A DNA stretch of 13,368 nucleotides from Chloroflexota bacterium (GCA_031177555.1 JAPSGM010000025.1:1-13368), one strand, 5' to 3'; positions 1 through 7,210 are shown, counted from the first letter of the stretch. Numbers and translations are program-made. Notes: generated from the letters alone by a model not told the origin.

Positions 1-77
1 TCGGGCCGCCGCAGGAAACGATCGACTCGGTCAAGGAGGACATCGCGTGGGCGAAACGCTTGCTGAGACGCGGCTAG
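1..77 (+). CDS. 3' end of a probable holin-superfamily membrane protein (partial)
   Basis: The third forward frame is open from the window edge to a TAG at 75-77 and ends with the tail QETIDSVKEDIAWAKRLL followed by RRG. A T-x-x-x-VKED-x-x-WAK tail is what I recall for small actinobacterial and chloroflexal phage-holin-superfamily (DUF1469/PF07332-like) membrane proteins, which often precede a DUF3618 gene as here. Only about 24 residues are inside the window, so the membrane spans cannot be seen. The gene overlaps the next one by 31 bases in another frame, which supports one transcript and translational coupling. The family name rests on the tail motif and the neighbour and is an inference. 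Confidence 0.55.
   Translation, partial: GPPQETIDSVKEDIAWAKRLLRRG
33..40 (+). promoter_or_regulatory. Ribosome binding site for the DUF3618-like gene
   Basis: AAGGAGGA lies six bases before the GTG at 47. It is a near-perfect Shine-Dalgarno sequence placed inside the upstream coding region, and it decides this start. Confidence 0.65.
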
Positions 78-664
78 AGGTCGCCGCGCACCGCGCCGAG
101 ATGGAGGCGGACGCCGGTGAGCTCCGGGCTCGGGTGCGCCACGCGACGGACATCAAGGCGCGCTTCCGCGAGAACCCCGCCCTCTTCATCGGGCTGGGGG
201 CCGGTGCTGTCTTCCTGGTCGCCGGCGGTCCCGTCCGCGTGGCCCGCCTGCTGCGTCGTCGCCTGCGCCCGACCACGTCCGAGAAGGCGTACGACATCCT
301 GCCGAAGCCGATGCAGCGGTGGGTGGACACGCTGGTGGCGGACGTGGGCCCGAAGGCCGAGCACGCGCGCGACAACCTGGCGGAGGAGGTGGCCAGGTGG
401 CGCCTTGCCCCGCTCCAGGACAAGAAGGCGCGCAAGGAGATCGCCAAGGCGATGGTCGAGGGACCGCCCGGCCCCGAGCGGGCCGGCTGGAAGGCGGCCG
501 AGGCGGCTCTGACCCTCCTGTCCGCGGCAATGGCCCGAAAGGCGATCGAGGCGTTCGTCACCGGCGAGAAGCCGCGCGGGCCGGCCAAGGCCCTGCGGGT
601 GGCACCGCCCACGCCGGAGACGGCCGCCGTCGAGTACTCGGGGATGTCCGACCGGCGCTCATAG
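47..664 (+). CDS. DUF3618-like single-span membrane protein
   Basis: This is a 205-residue protein. Its N-terminal 40 residues are charged and helical (ETRLEVAAHRAEMEADAGEL), as in DUF3618 proteins, whose N-terminus reads like R-x-x-I-x-x-T-R-x-x-L-x-x-T. One hydrophobic segment follows at about residues 44-62 (NPALFIGLGAGAVFLVAGG), then an arginine-rich stop-transfer stretch and a long hydrophilic, alanine-rich cytoplasmic region. The GTG start at 47 has a strong binding site at 33-40 and overlaps the end of the upstream gene. In related bacteria such proteins sit beside small holin-superfamily proteins, and the pair is guessed to affect the envelope or stress behaviour; no activity is established. 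The dense frames on the other strand here are GC-driven shadows. Confidence 0.75.
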   Translation: MGETLAETRLEVAAHRAEMEADAGELRARVRHATDIKARFRENPALFIGLGAGAVFLVAGGPVRVARLLRRRLRPTTSEKAYDILPKPMQRWVDTLVADVGPKAEHARDNLAEEVARWRLAPLQDKKARKEIAKAMVEGPPGPERAGWKAAEAALTLLSAAMARKAIEAFVTGEKPRGPAKALRVAPPTPETAAVEYSGMSDRRS

Positions 665-716
665 CGAGTTCCCGCAGCCGCCTGCCAGGCCCGAGAGCTG
701 GCCAGTCGGGGGCTGC

Positions 717-722
717 TACCGT
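717..722 (+). promoter_or_regulatory. Candidate -10 element for a leaderless transcript
   Basis: TACCGT fits the TANNNT pattern and ends seven bases before the ATG at 730, the spacing at which transcription would begin at or next to the start codon. No convincing Shine-Dalgarno sequence lies between, and no clear -35 is visible 17 bases upstream. Confidence 0.35.
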
Positions 723-729
723 GTAGCGC

Positions 730-822
730 ATGCCTGAACTCCCGATAGCCATCTGGATCGTGATCCTGATCGTGGTTACCGGAGGCCTCTTCCTGGGCAC
801 GCGCTTCCTCCGGCGCCGCTGA
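730..822 (+). CDS. 30-residue single-span membrane protein
   Basis: A short frame encodes MPELPIAIWIVILIVVTGG and then LFLGTRFLRRR before TGA. Residues 5-25 form one uninterrupted hydrophobic helix, and the C-terminus is strongly basic, so the expected topology is N-out/C-in. It follows the DUF3618-like gene by 65 bases on the same strand and has its own candidate -10 (717-722). The clean split into a hydrophobic helix and a basic tail argues that it is a real gene rather than chance. I do not recognise a family; accessory or regulatory small membrane proteins have this design, but nothing assigns a partner. Confidence 0.5.
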   Translation: MPELPIAIWIVILIVVTGGLFLGTRFLRRR

Positions 823-1085
823 GTTCGCGCTCCGGCGACCGGTCGTGGATCACACGCCGGATCCGGCTCCACGGTCTCGATCGGGCAGACCGGCCTGCCT
901 CGACGCGCACCTCCCAGCGTGCCTGTCATGACGGGTGCGGACGGAGCGGGCGGCGGCGACAGGCGGCGGCGCCGAGGATCAGCGAAAACGAGGGCCACTA
1001 GTCGCCTAGGCGTTCGACGCCGAACCACCCGGCACGGTTCCGGAGGCGGGAGCGCACGGTGGCCGCCTCTCGCAGCCACCCGGTG
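823..1085. other. Intergenic region between convergent units
   Basis: About 263 bases separate the small membrane gene from the end of the permease gene, which points toward it. I see no convincing gene. It holds a perfect 12-base palindrome, GCCGGATCCGGC at 856-867, and a small inverted repeat, GGCGT-tcg-ACGCC near 1009-1021. Neither has a T-tract on either strand. This is where transcripts from both sides must end. Confidence 0.5.
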
Positions 1086-2279
1086 TCATGCCGAGTGCAG
1101 GGCCACGGTCGGCGCCACCCGCGCCGCCTGCCGCGCCGGATACAGGCCGGCGATGGCGCCGATGAGAAGGGCCGCCCCGACGCCTGCCGCCAGCCCGCTG
1201 AGCGGGATGACGAGGGCCCAGCCGTGTGCCCGCGCGTAGAGCGCAGCAAACGCCCCGCCCAGCACCGCGCCGCTGACGCCGCCGAGCGCCGCCAGCACGA
1301 GCGCCTCGGCCAGGAACTGACCGGCGATGTCGCGCCGGGTGGCGCCTAGCGTGCGCCGCAGGCCGATCTCCGTGCGCCGCTCGAGGACCGACATGAGCAT
1401 GACGTTGGCGATCCCGACACCGGCGACCAGCAGCGCCAGCGCGCCCAGTCCGATGAGCAGCGCCGTGAACGCGGTCTCCGCGGCGGCGCGCGCCTCGAGC
1501 GCATCCGACGGACGGGCGACGCGCACCTCCTCCGGGTTGGCCGGGTTCACCGTCGCGCCCAGCACGCGACGGACGTCGTCGATCGACTCGGGCGTCGTGC
1601 GCACATAGAGGGCGTCGAACGTGGTCGGCGTGTCGAACAGCTCGGCCGCCGCCGCAGATCCGATGATCGCCGCACGGTCCAGCTCGGGCGCCAGCACGTT
1701 CGGCTCAACGATGCCGACCACGGCGAACCATCGGTCACCGAGCCACACGAGCACCCGCTCGTCGAGGTCCCGGATGCCCAGCCGATTGGCGGCGACGGCC
1801 CCGAGCACGACCGCGGGATAGCGCGCCGTGGCCTCGTTGAGGAAGACGCCGTCGGTCAGGGTCAGGCCCAGCGTGGCGTCGAGGTCGGTCTCCGCCGCCA
1901 GCACGCTGATCCCGCCGGTCCGTGACTCGGGCACGAGGTCGGTGCGACGCACGGATGCGTCGACGTTGGTCGTGCCGCTCACTGCCTCGACCGGCGCGAT
2001 GCGCTCCACCATGCGGGACGCCTCCACCGGCAGGCTCGACTCGCCCCCCAGGAGGGTCTCGCCGGCGTTCGCGGTCAGCAGGTTCGTGCCCAGCCGGTCG
2101 AGCGAGGCCAGCAGGTTGGCCCGGCTCGACTCGCTGATGGCGAGCACCGCCACGATGGCGGCGATGCCGATGGCGATCCCGATGGCGGTCAGCAGGCTGC
2201 GCAGCCGCCGCATCGAGAGCCCATGCCAGCCGATGCCGATGAGGTCGCGCCCGCGCAGCCGGGCCGCCGCCGCGATCAT
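1086..2279 (-). CDS. ABC transporter permease, MacB/FtsX type
   Basis: A 397-residue permease of the MacB_PCD plus FtsX architecture. One span lies near the N-terminus (about 27-48, RSLLTAIGIAIGIAAIVAVL), then a periplasmic domain of roughly 220 residues, then three C-terminal spans. Between the second and third spans is the typical cytoplasmic sequence ERRTEIGLRRTLGATRRDI, the coupling region of this family. The ending PARQAARVAPTVALHSA resembles the usual P-x-x-A-L-x motif. MacB-type permeases work by mechanotransmission, passing ATPase movement to the periplasmic domain rather than carrying substrate through the membrane. Its start overlaps the stop of the ATPase gene by 4 bases (ATGA). 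It is the last gene of the operon. The substrate is unknown; peptides, lipids or antibiotics are all possible. Confidence 0.9.
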   Translation of the reverse strand: MIAAAARLRGRDLIGIGWHGLSMRRLRSLLTAIGIAIGIAAIVAVLAISESSRANLLASLDRLGTNLLTANAGETLLGGESSLPVEASRMVERIAPVEAVSGTTNVDASVRRTDLVPESRTGGISVLAAETDLDATLGLTLTDGVFLNEATARYPAVVLGAVAANRLGIRDLDERVLVWLGDRWFAVVGIVEPNVLAPELDRAAIIGSAAAAELFDTPTTFDALYVRTTPESIDDVRRVLGATVNPANPEEVRVARPSDALEARAAAETAFTALLIGLGALALLVAGVGIANVMLMSVLERRTEIGLRRTLGATRRDIAGQFLAEALVLAALGGVSGAVLGGAFAALYARAHGWALVIPLSGLAAGVGAALLIGAIAGLYPARQAARVAPTVALHSA

Positions 2280-2965
2280 CGGTCCGCCACCATGTCATGC
2301 ACGATCCGGCCGTCCAGCAGCTCGACGCGCCGTGGAAAGCCGTTCGCGATGACGGGATCATGGGTGATGACGGCGATCGTGACGCCCTGCCAGTTCAGCT
2401 CACGCAGCAAGCTCAGGATGGCGGCGCCAGTGGCCGAGTCGAGGTTGCCGGTCGGCTCGTCGGCCAGGACGAGAGCGGGGTCGCCCACCAGGGCGCGGGC
2501 GATCGCCACTCGCTGGCGCTCGCCGCCGGACAGCTGCGCGGGCCGATGAGCGGCGCGGTCGGCCAGCCCGACGCGACGCAGGACCTCGCCCGCTCGTCGA
2601 CGGCGGTCGGCGGCCGGGACGCCGGCATACAGCAGGCCCAGCGCCACGTTTTCGAGCGCGGTCAGTCCCGGGAGCAGATGGAACTGCTGGAACACGAAGC
2701 CGATGCGCTGCGCGCGCAGTGCCGCCGCGCGAGCGTCGTCGAGCTCGGCCACCGGCACGCCGTCGACGGCCACCGATCCGGAGGTCGGGGTATCGAGGGT
2801 GCCGGCCAGGTGGAGCATCGTCGACTTGCCCGATCCAGAGGGGCCGACGATGGCGACCAGCTCCCCGGGGTGGATCCGCAGGCTCACGTCGCGCAGGGCC
2901 TCGACCGGCGGGGTGCCGGGATAGCGCTTGGTGACCGCGTCGAGGGCGAGGACGGGCGTGGTCAT
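2276..2965 (-). CDS. ABC transporter ATP-binding protein, MacB/LolD family
   Basis: A 229-residue nucleotide-binding subunit of normal length with every motif present: Walker A GPSGSGKS (41-48), Q-loop FVFQQFHLLPGLT (about 90-102), signature LSGGERQ (145-151), Walker B VLADE (166-170) followed by PTGNLDS, and the switch histidine in VITHD (about 201). The phrase QQFHLLPGLTALENV is characteristic of the MacB/LolD/FtsE subfamily that serves four-span permeases. The ATG overlaps the stop of the adaptor gene by 4 bases, and the gene's own TGA overlaps the permease start in the same way, so the subunits should be made in fixed proportion. It would energise the downstream permease at the inner face of the membrane. 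Confidence 0.93.
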   Translation of the reverse strand: MTTPVLALDAVTKRYPGTPPVEALRDVSLRIHPGELVAIVGPSGSGKSTMLHLAGTLDTPTSGSVAVDGVPVAELDDARAAALRAQRIGFVFQQFHLLPGLTALENVALGLLYAGVPAADRRRRAGEVLRRVGLADRAAHRPAQLSGGERQRVAIARALVGDPALVLADEPTGNLDSATGAAILSLLRELNWQGVTIAVITHDPVIANGFPRRVELLDGRIVHDMVADR

Positions 2966-4008
2966 GGCACCACCACTTCGTCGCCGACGGCCAGCTCACC
3001 GCTGACCTCGACCCACCCGCCGGCGAAGAGACCAACCTCGACCGGCACCAGCTCGGTGGGGCCGGCGTCGGTCATGCGCTCAACGGCGTATCCCCCTTCG
3101 AGCAGCGCGAGGAGCGCGTCGACCGGCACGGCCAGGACGTCGTCGCGCTCCTGGCGCACCAGGCGGACCCAGACAGGCCCGTCGGTCGCGCCGGCATCCG
3201 CGTAGTCCAGGGTCAGGCGCATGCCGTACGTCTGGGAGCCGTCCTGTCCGGTCGCGGCGGTCGGGTCGATCTCGGCCACCGTCGCCTCGACGACGGTTCC
3301 GTCGGCCAGCTCGACCTCGACCCCGTCGCCCTCGTCGATGCCGTCACGTCGATCGGCGGGCAGTGACACGGTGATCACGCGCTCGGTGCCGGTCACTCGC
3401 AGTACCGGCGTGCCGGGCCCGACGCTGCCGCCACGGCTGACCTCGACGCCCGCCACGATGACGGCGTCCGGCTCGAACACGATCTCCCCGAGGTCGACCC
3501 GGCCGTCCACCCTCATGCCGGCATCCTCCTGCCAGGCCTCGACCGCCTCGGTCGTGTCGGTGTCCCAGGTCTCGTCGACCTCGAGGCCGTCGCCGTAGCC
3601 GAGCTCCACCAGGTTGCGCTCCAGCTGCTCGACGTCCGGGCCCCTCACCCCGTCCTCGATGGCGCGCCAGGCCGGAACCTCGCCGTACAGGAGGACGGTC
3701 GGCTCGGCGTTCACCGCGAACAGCGTCTCGCCACGCTCGAGGCGCTTTCCGGCATCCGGCCAGGCCGTCAAGGTGCCCGGCGCGCCGGCGCTGATCGGCC
3801 GCTCCTCTCCGTACCCGAGCACGCCGCCAAGTTCCTCGGTGACTCGCAGCGTCCGCTCCTCGACGGTGCTGGTCTGTCGATCGTCGACCGCCTCGGGCTC
3901 GGCGCCGGCAGCCCCGGCCCCCTGGGTGGCCCACGCGGCCAGACCCACCAGGCCCAGGGCGGCGACGGCCGCGAGCATGATCGCGGCGCGCGTGCGGCTC
4001 CGTCTCAC
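2962..4008 (-). CDS. Periplasmic/extracytoplasmic adaptor with peptidoglycan-binding domain
   Basis: A 348-residue HlyD/MacA-like adaptor. It has a basic N-terminus and a single span at about residues 9-27. A biotinyl-lipoyl-like half then begins near residue 65 (ISAGAPGTLTAWPDAGKRLERGETLF). A peptidoglycan_binding_1 module lies at about 121-170 (GPDVEQLERNLVELGYGDGL through EAWQEDAGMRVDGRV). The second lipoyl half and beta-barrel region run from 185 to the end (VEVSRGGSVGPGTPVLRVTG). I chose the GTG at 4008 over an ATG at 4056 because GGAGGT (4020-4015) precedes it by six bases, it gives a clean signal anchor, and it overlaps the lipoprotein stop by 4 bases (GTGA). In organisms without a typical outer membrane, such adaptors join a MacB-like pump to the wall. 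No outer-membrane channel gene is nearby. Confidence 0.85.
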   Translation of the reverse strand: MRRSRTRAAIMLAAVAALGLVGLAAWATQGAGAAGAEPEAVDDRQTSTVEERTLRVTEELGGVLGYGEERPISAGAPGTLTAWPDAGKRLERGETLFAVNAEPTVLLYGEVPAWRAIEDGVRGPDVEQLERNLVELGYGDGLEVDETWDTDTTEAVEAWQEDAGMRVDGRVDLGEIVFEPDAVIVAGVEVSRGGSVGPGTPVLRVTGTERVITVSLPADRRDGIDEGDGVEVELADGTVVEATVAEIDPTAATGQDGSQTYGMRLTLDYADAGATDGPVWVRLVRQERDDVLAVPVDALLALLEGGYAVERMTDAGPTELVPVEVGLFAGGWVEVSGELAVGDEVVVP

Positions 4009-4646
4009 GACCGCACCTCCAGGTCCGGCGAGAGTTCGTCCAGATGCTCGCGGCATGCCTCCTGGGCAGCCTGGAACTCGTCGCTCATCGGATCGAAGTC
4101 GGGGAGATCCTCCTCACCCTCGCCTTCGCCGGGGCCGATGCGAACGGCGCCGCCGCCGAAGTCGGGCATGTCGATCCCGTGCTCGCGCATGCATTCGGTG
4201 AACTTCAACATCGCCTCTTCCTGCTCCGGATCCAGCTGCAAGCCTTCGCCGGGCTCGAGGGTGCCCATCGAGTCGAGGTGCTGACGGCACGCGTCCTCGG
4301 CCGCCTGGAATTCTTCGCTGTTGGGATCGAAGTTCCTGCCCTGGTTCGGTGGCGCCGTCTGCCTGTCGGCGCCGAACGAGTCGGAGCCCGAGCCGTCAAC
4401 GCGTCGGATCACGGGATCGGGCATGTCGATGCCCTGCTCGCGCATGCAATCGGCGAAGGCGAACATCGCCTCCTCCGGGTCCTCGGATCCCGCCGATGGC
4501 GATGGGCTCGTGCTGGCCTCGTCATCGGCTCCGTCGAGGGTCGCCACCCCGGAGGCGCTGTTGCAGGCCGCCAGGATCAGCAGCAACATCGTGATGGCGA
4601 GAAGGGTTACTCTCGGGCGCGGTCGGCGCCGACGCGGTCGTGTCAT
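4005..4646 (-). CDS. Lipoprotein with two CMRExGIDMPD cysteine-pair modules
   Basis: A 213-residue exported lipoprotein. It has a very basic n-region (MTRPRRRRPRPR), a hydrophobic core, and the lipobox LAAC with the lipidated cysteine at residue 28. An acidic, serine-rich linker follows. Two copies of one module come next: residues about 60-124 (AMFAFADCMREQGIDMPDP to FQAAEDACRQHLD) and about 145-203 (AMLKFTECMREHGIDMPD to FQAAQEACREHLD). Each copy carries one cysteine near the start and one near the end (67/120 and 152/198), so one disulfide per module is likely. I recall similar single modules in uncharacterised actinobacterial lipoproteins next to MacB-like transporters. It is the first gene of the exporter operon, behind a candidate regulator site, so a substrate-capture or sensing role is plausible but inferred. 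GGAGG precedes the ATG. Confidence 0.85.
   Translation of the reverse strand: MTRPRRRRPRPRVTLLAITMLLLILAACNSASGVATLDGADDEASTSPSPSAGSEDPEEAMFAFADCMREQGIDMPDPVIRRVDGSGSDSFGADRQTAPPNQGRNFDPNSEEFQAAEDACRQHLDSMGTLEPGEGLQLDPEQEEAMLKFTECMREHGIDMPDFGGGAVRIGPGEGEGEEDLPDFDPMSDEFQAAQEACREHLDELSPDLEVRS
4015..4020 (-). promoter_or_regulatory. Ribosome binding site deciding the adaptor start
   Basis: On the minus strand GGAGGT is followed by six bases and GTG at 4008-4006. This favours the 348-residue form over a longer frame starting at 4056. Confidence 0.7.
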
Positions 4647-4708
4647 CGTGAACCTCCATACTGCCGGCGCCCCATGCGCCGAACCTGAGGGGAGGTTCCG
4701 GAGGCCGC

Positions 4709-4725
4709 CTGAAAGGCGTCTGAGA
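4709..4725 (-). promoter_or_regulatory. Candidate response-regulator operator upstream of the exporter operon
   Basis: CTGAAA (4709-4714) and CTGAGA (4720-4725) are separated by five bases, one helical turn apart from start to start. On the coding (minus) strand they read TCTCAG-N5-TTTCAG. The same two-unit arrangement precedes the regulator gene (6728-6744). Direct repeats with an 11-base period are the usual target of OmpR/PhoB-type regulators. The site begins 10 bases after the kinase stop codon and lies 63-79 bases before the lipoprotein ATG. I infer that the adjacent regulator binds it. Confidence 0.6.
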
Positions 4726-4734
4726 ACCGACGAC

Positions 4735-6033
4735 TCAGGCGGGGTCCAGCGTCACCGTGAAGCGCGCGCCACCGCCGGGGCGGTTCTCGGCTCGGATCCG
4801 TCCGCGGTGCCCGTCGACGATCCAGCGCGCAATCGCCAGACCCAGGCCGGCACCGCCTGGCTTCGAGGTGCGGGCGCGGTAGTACCGATCGAAGATCCGG
4901 TCGAGCTCGTCCGTCGGGATGCCTGGCCCGTCATCGTCAACAGTCAAGCGCACGACGGTCCCGACCTGAGCAAGGCTGATGCGGACCGATCCGCCCCGGG
5001 GCGCGTGTCGGACTGCGTTGTCGACCAGCACGCCGATGAGCTGCTCCAGTCGGCGGGGATCGCCGGCCACCGTCGCCGGGACGAGGTCCGCCACCAGGGA
5101 GAGGCCCGCCTCGTGAGCCAGCCGCTGGTGGCGCTCGATGGCGGTCACTGCGACCTCGTCCAACCGCACTGGCGCGCGCTCCAGCTCCAGCACGCCGGAC
5201 TGCACGCGCGCGAAGACCAGCAGCTCGTCGACGAGGTCAGTGAGCCGGTCGGTCTGTCGCTCGATCTCGTCGAGCGGGCCACCCGCGGCCGTGGCCGGTG
5301 TGGGCCGCCGACGCAGGTCCTCCACCGATGCCTTCACCACCGCCAGCGGCGTGCGCAGCTCATGGCCGGCATCGGCGGCGAACTCGCGCTGGCGGCGCAT
5401 CGACTCCCGGATGGGGACGAGCGCCCGGCCGGCGTACAGCCACCCGAGCACCACGGCGACGCCAACGACCGCCAATCCGCCCATGAGCAGCACGCTGCGC
5501 AGCGACGTCAGCGCCTGCTGCTCAGCGCGCAGGTCCTGGACGATCTGCACCACGAAGCGCCCGAGTGAGGTTTCGACCGGCAGGCTCAGGATGCGTACTG
5601 CCCGATCGGCGACCTCCGTCTCGCGGACGTCGGTTGATCCGGCGCGCGCTGCCGCGATTCCGGCCTCGTGAGGCAGGTCGAGCTCGGTGACGAGCCCACG
5701 GGCGCCGATGACGGAGCCATCGGGGTCGACGACGATGGCCAGGCTGCCCGAGGCCGGGCCCAGGAAGCTGACCCCGACACTGGGTCCCTCGAGCGGGATC
5801 GATACCGGGCCACTGATCTCCAGGCCCGGCCGCGCGAGCACCAGCGGCGCCATCTCGGATGCTCGTTGCTCGAGCTCGGCGCGAGCCCTTGTGGCAAGCG
5901 TCTGCGCCACGCTGACGTAGATGAGCGCGCCGAGCACCAGCAGTGCCGCCACGGTGAGCCCGCCGCTCCACGCCACCAGGCGCCAGCGGGTGTCGCGCAG
6001 CAGGCGGCTCTCGGCCGCCGGGCCTGCCGTCAT
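4735..6033 (-). CDS. Sensor histidine kinase
   Basis: A 432-residue membrane kinase. Spans at about 18-43 and 179-201 enclose an extracytoplasmic domain of about 135 residues. Then come the dimerisation helix with the phosphoacceptor H224 in FAADAGHELRTPL, the N-box DNAVRH (about 338-343), the G1 box DDGPGIP (367-373), the F-box IFDRYYRA (380-387) and the G2 box GGAGLGLA (393-400). Only about 20 residues (AGRALVPIRESMRRQRE) separate the second span from the H-box, so there is no full HAMP domain. I start it at the ATG at 6033, where ATGA overlaps the regulator stop; the frame stays open further upstream, but there it lies inside the regulator gene. It should phosphorylate the regulator encoded just before it. 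The sensed signal is unknown. Confidence 0.9.
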   Translation of the reverse strand: MTAGPAAESRLLRDTRWRLVAWSGGLTVAALLVLGALIYVSVAQTLATRARAELEQRASEMAPLVLARPGLEISGPVSIPLEGPSVGVSFLGPASGSLAIVVDPDGSVIGARGLVTELDLPHEAGIAAARAGSTDVRETEVADRAVRILSLPVETSLGRFVVQIVQDLRAEQQALTSLRSVLLMGGLAVVGVAVVLGWLYAGRALVPIRESMRRQREFAADAGHELRTPLAVVKASVEDLRRRPTPATAAGGPLDEIERQTDRLTDLVDELLVFARVQSGVLELERAPVRLDEVAVTAIERHQRLAHEAGLSLVADLVPATVAGDPRRLEQLIGVLVDNAVRHAPRGGSVRISLAQVGTVVRLTVDDDGPGIPTDELDRIFDRYYRARTSKPGGAGLGLAIARWIVDGHRGRIRAENRPGGGARFTVTLDPA

Positions 6034-6704
6034 GAGCGGTCCGACAGGCGGTAGCCCACGCCGCGGACGGTCTTGATCAGCCGGCCGGCCGGTCCGAGCT
6101 TGGTCCGCAGGTAGTGGACATAGGCGTCCACGCTGTTCAGGGTCACGGCGGCCGCCATCGGCCAGGCGTGGTCGAGCAGCTGCTCGCGTGACAGCACCTG
6201 GCCGCGGTGGCGGAGGAGGCACTCGAGCACGGCGAACTCGCGGCCAGTTAAATCGACCGGCTCGCCCTCGACCCTCACCTCGCGCAGCCGGTCGTCGAGC
6301 GCGATCGGTCCGGCCCGCAGCATGGCGCCTGCACTCCGCGGGGTCCCTCGTCGGGCGACCGATCGCAGTCGCGCGGCCAGCTCCTGGTAGGCGAACGGCT
6401 TGATGAGGTAGTCGTCGGCGCCGGCGTCCAGGCCGGCAACCCGGTCGTCGACCGAGTCGCGCGCGGTCAGCATCACGATCGGGACCGTCGACCCTTGGCG
6501 GCGGATGCGGCGCGCGACCTCCACCCCGCTGATACCGGGCAGCATGACGTCCAGCACGACCGCCCCCAGCGCGGGCTGCGCCTCGACGACCTCGAGCGCG
6601 TCCTCGCCAGATGGCGCCAGCTCCACGACGTGACGATCGGAGACGAGCAGCCGCCGGAGCAGCCCGGCAAGGGCCGGATCGTCCTCGACGACGAGCAGGT
6701 GCAT
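6030..6704 (-). CDS. OmpR/PhoB-family response regulator
   Basis: A 224-residue two-domain regulator. The receiver has the acidic pocket VVEDD (5-9), phosphoacceptor D52 in VVLDVMLPG, T80 in MLTAR and K102 in IKPF. The C-terminal winged helix runs from LTGREFAVLECLL to the end, with the recognition-helix region NSVDAYVHYLRTKLG and the final IKTVRGVGYRLSDRS. I prefer the ATG at 6704 (MHLLVVEDD), the usual distance before the first strand; an in-frame ATG at 6725 would add seven residues and start three bases from the proposed operator. Neither has a good Shine-Dalgarno sequence, so a leaderless message is possible. It is coupled to the kinase by an ATGA overlap. It is expected to control its own gene and the exporter operon. 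Confidence 0.92.
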   Translation of the reverse strand: MHLLVVEDDPALAGLLRRLLVSDRHVVELAPSGEDALEVVEAQPALGAVVLDVMLPGISGVEVARRIRRQGSTVPIVMLTARDSVDDRVAGLDAGADDYLIKPFAYQELAARLRSVARRGTPRSAGAMLRAGPIALDDRLREVRVEGEPVDLTGREFAVLECLLRHRGQVLSREQLLDHAWPMAAAVTLNSVDAYVHYLRTKLGPAGRLIKTVRGVGYRLSDRS

Positions 6705-6727
6705 GCGCGCACTGTCGCACGTCATTC

Positions 6728-6744
6728 CTGAGAAATGTCTGAGA
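6728..6744 (-). promoter_or_regulatory. Candidate autoregulatory operator of the response regulator
   Basis: Two exact CTGAGA units (6728-6733 and 6739-6744) are separated by five bases, reading TCTCAG-N5-TCTCAG on the coding strand. The site begins 24 bases upstream of the preferred ATG at 6704. The arrangement and hexamers match the site before the lipoprotein gene. Self-control through an 11-base-period direct repeat is common in this regulator family. Confidence 0.6.
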
Positions 6745-6868
6745 GCGTGGCGAGTGGAGGCCCGAGCCGCCCTTCAATATCGCGACGAAGCCGGACTGGC
6801 CCGGTCCATCACTGAGGCGTGGCGCACTCCTAGAACAGCTGGTCGCCGAACTCCTGACGCTGCGGCCT

Positions 6869-7207
6869 ATGTATCCGGTTCGGCTGGAGGTGAAGTTCGT
6901 TCTACCGGGCTGGCTGTCGGCTCGGCAAGACGTTGTCGGAGTCGATCCACCACCGATTGAGATTTACGAATGCAAATCCGATCCCTACGACCTGGTCGTG
7001 GGGGTCTTTCGGGGAATGACAGAAGTGCGGGATCAATGCGATTGGCATGGCATCGACGTTGTCCTTGCCATCTCCACACTTCAAAAGGCCCAATACCTCA
7101 TTGACGCTATCGACGACCTTGGCCTTGCTGTCCCGGATGGTTTCGTCCAGTGCACGCAGGAAAACATCCTGTCCCTAAAAGACACGAGTCCAGCATTGCC
7201 CCTCTAG
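6869..7207 (+). CDS. Hypothetical protein, unrecognised family
   Basis: A 112-residue frame starting MYPVRLEVKFVLPGWLSARQ, with no signal peptide or membrane span. The composition is mixed and acidic, with an aromatic/hydrophobic pattern (PPPIEIYECKSDPYDLVVGV, GIDVVLAISTLQKAQYLIDA) that looks like a folded soluble alpha/beta protein. It is visibly more AT-rich than the export module, which hints at different ancestry. The frame is also open upstream back to a stop at 6740-6742 and reads sensibly (FNIATKPDWPGPSLRRGALL, EQLVAELLTLRP), but contains no ATG or GTG there. So either the ATG at 6869 is the start, or an N-terminal part has lost its start codon. No good binding site is visible. It ends three bases from the convergent gene's stop. 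Confidence 0.5.
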   Translation: MYPVRLEVKFVLPGWLSARQDVVGVDPPPIEIYECKSDPYDLVVGVFRGMTEVRDQCDWHGIDVVLAISTLQKAQYLIDAIDDLGLAVPDGFVQCTQENILSLKDTSPALPL

Positions 7208-7210
7208 GCG

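Noticed and set aside
31..612. Long minus-strand frame opposite the DUF3618-like gene
   Set aside because: Composition is arginine/serine/alanine-rich without motifs, as expected for an antisense shadow in GC-rich DNA; the plus-strand gene has a strong binding site and a clear membrane span.
856..867. Palindrome GCCGGATCCGGC as an operator or origin element
   Set aside because: It occurs once, has no partner or nearby start codon, and 12-base palindromes are not rare in such GC-rich sequence.
4390..4400. GCCGTCAACG words in the lipoprotein gene and elsewhere (for example near 9719 and 12087) as further repeat copies
   Set aside because: The similarity stops after about 10 bases, they lie within coding sequence and lack both arms; chance matches.
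4321..5568. Long plus-strand frame across the lipoprotein and kinase genes
   Set aside because: It runs antisense to two well-supported genes and through the operator region, with no recognisable domain.
6034..6777. N-terminal extension of the histidine kinase frame
   Set aside because: The upstream open frame lies wholly inside the response regulator in another frame and reads as low-complexity arginine/alanine; the ATG at 6033 with ATGA coupling is the natural start.
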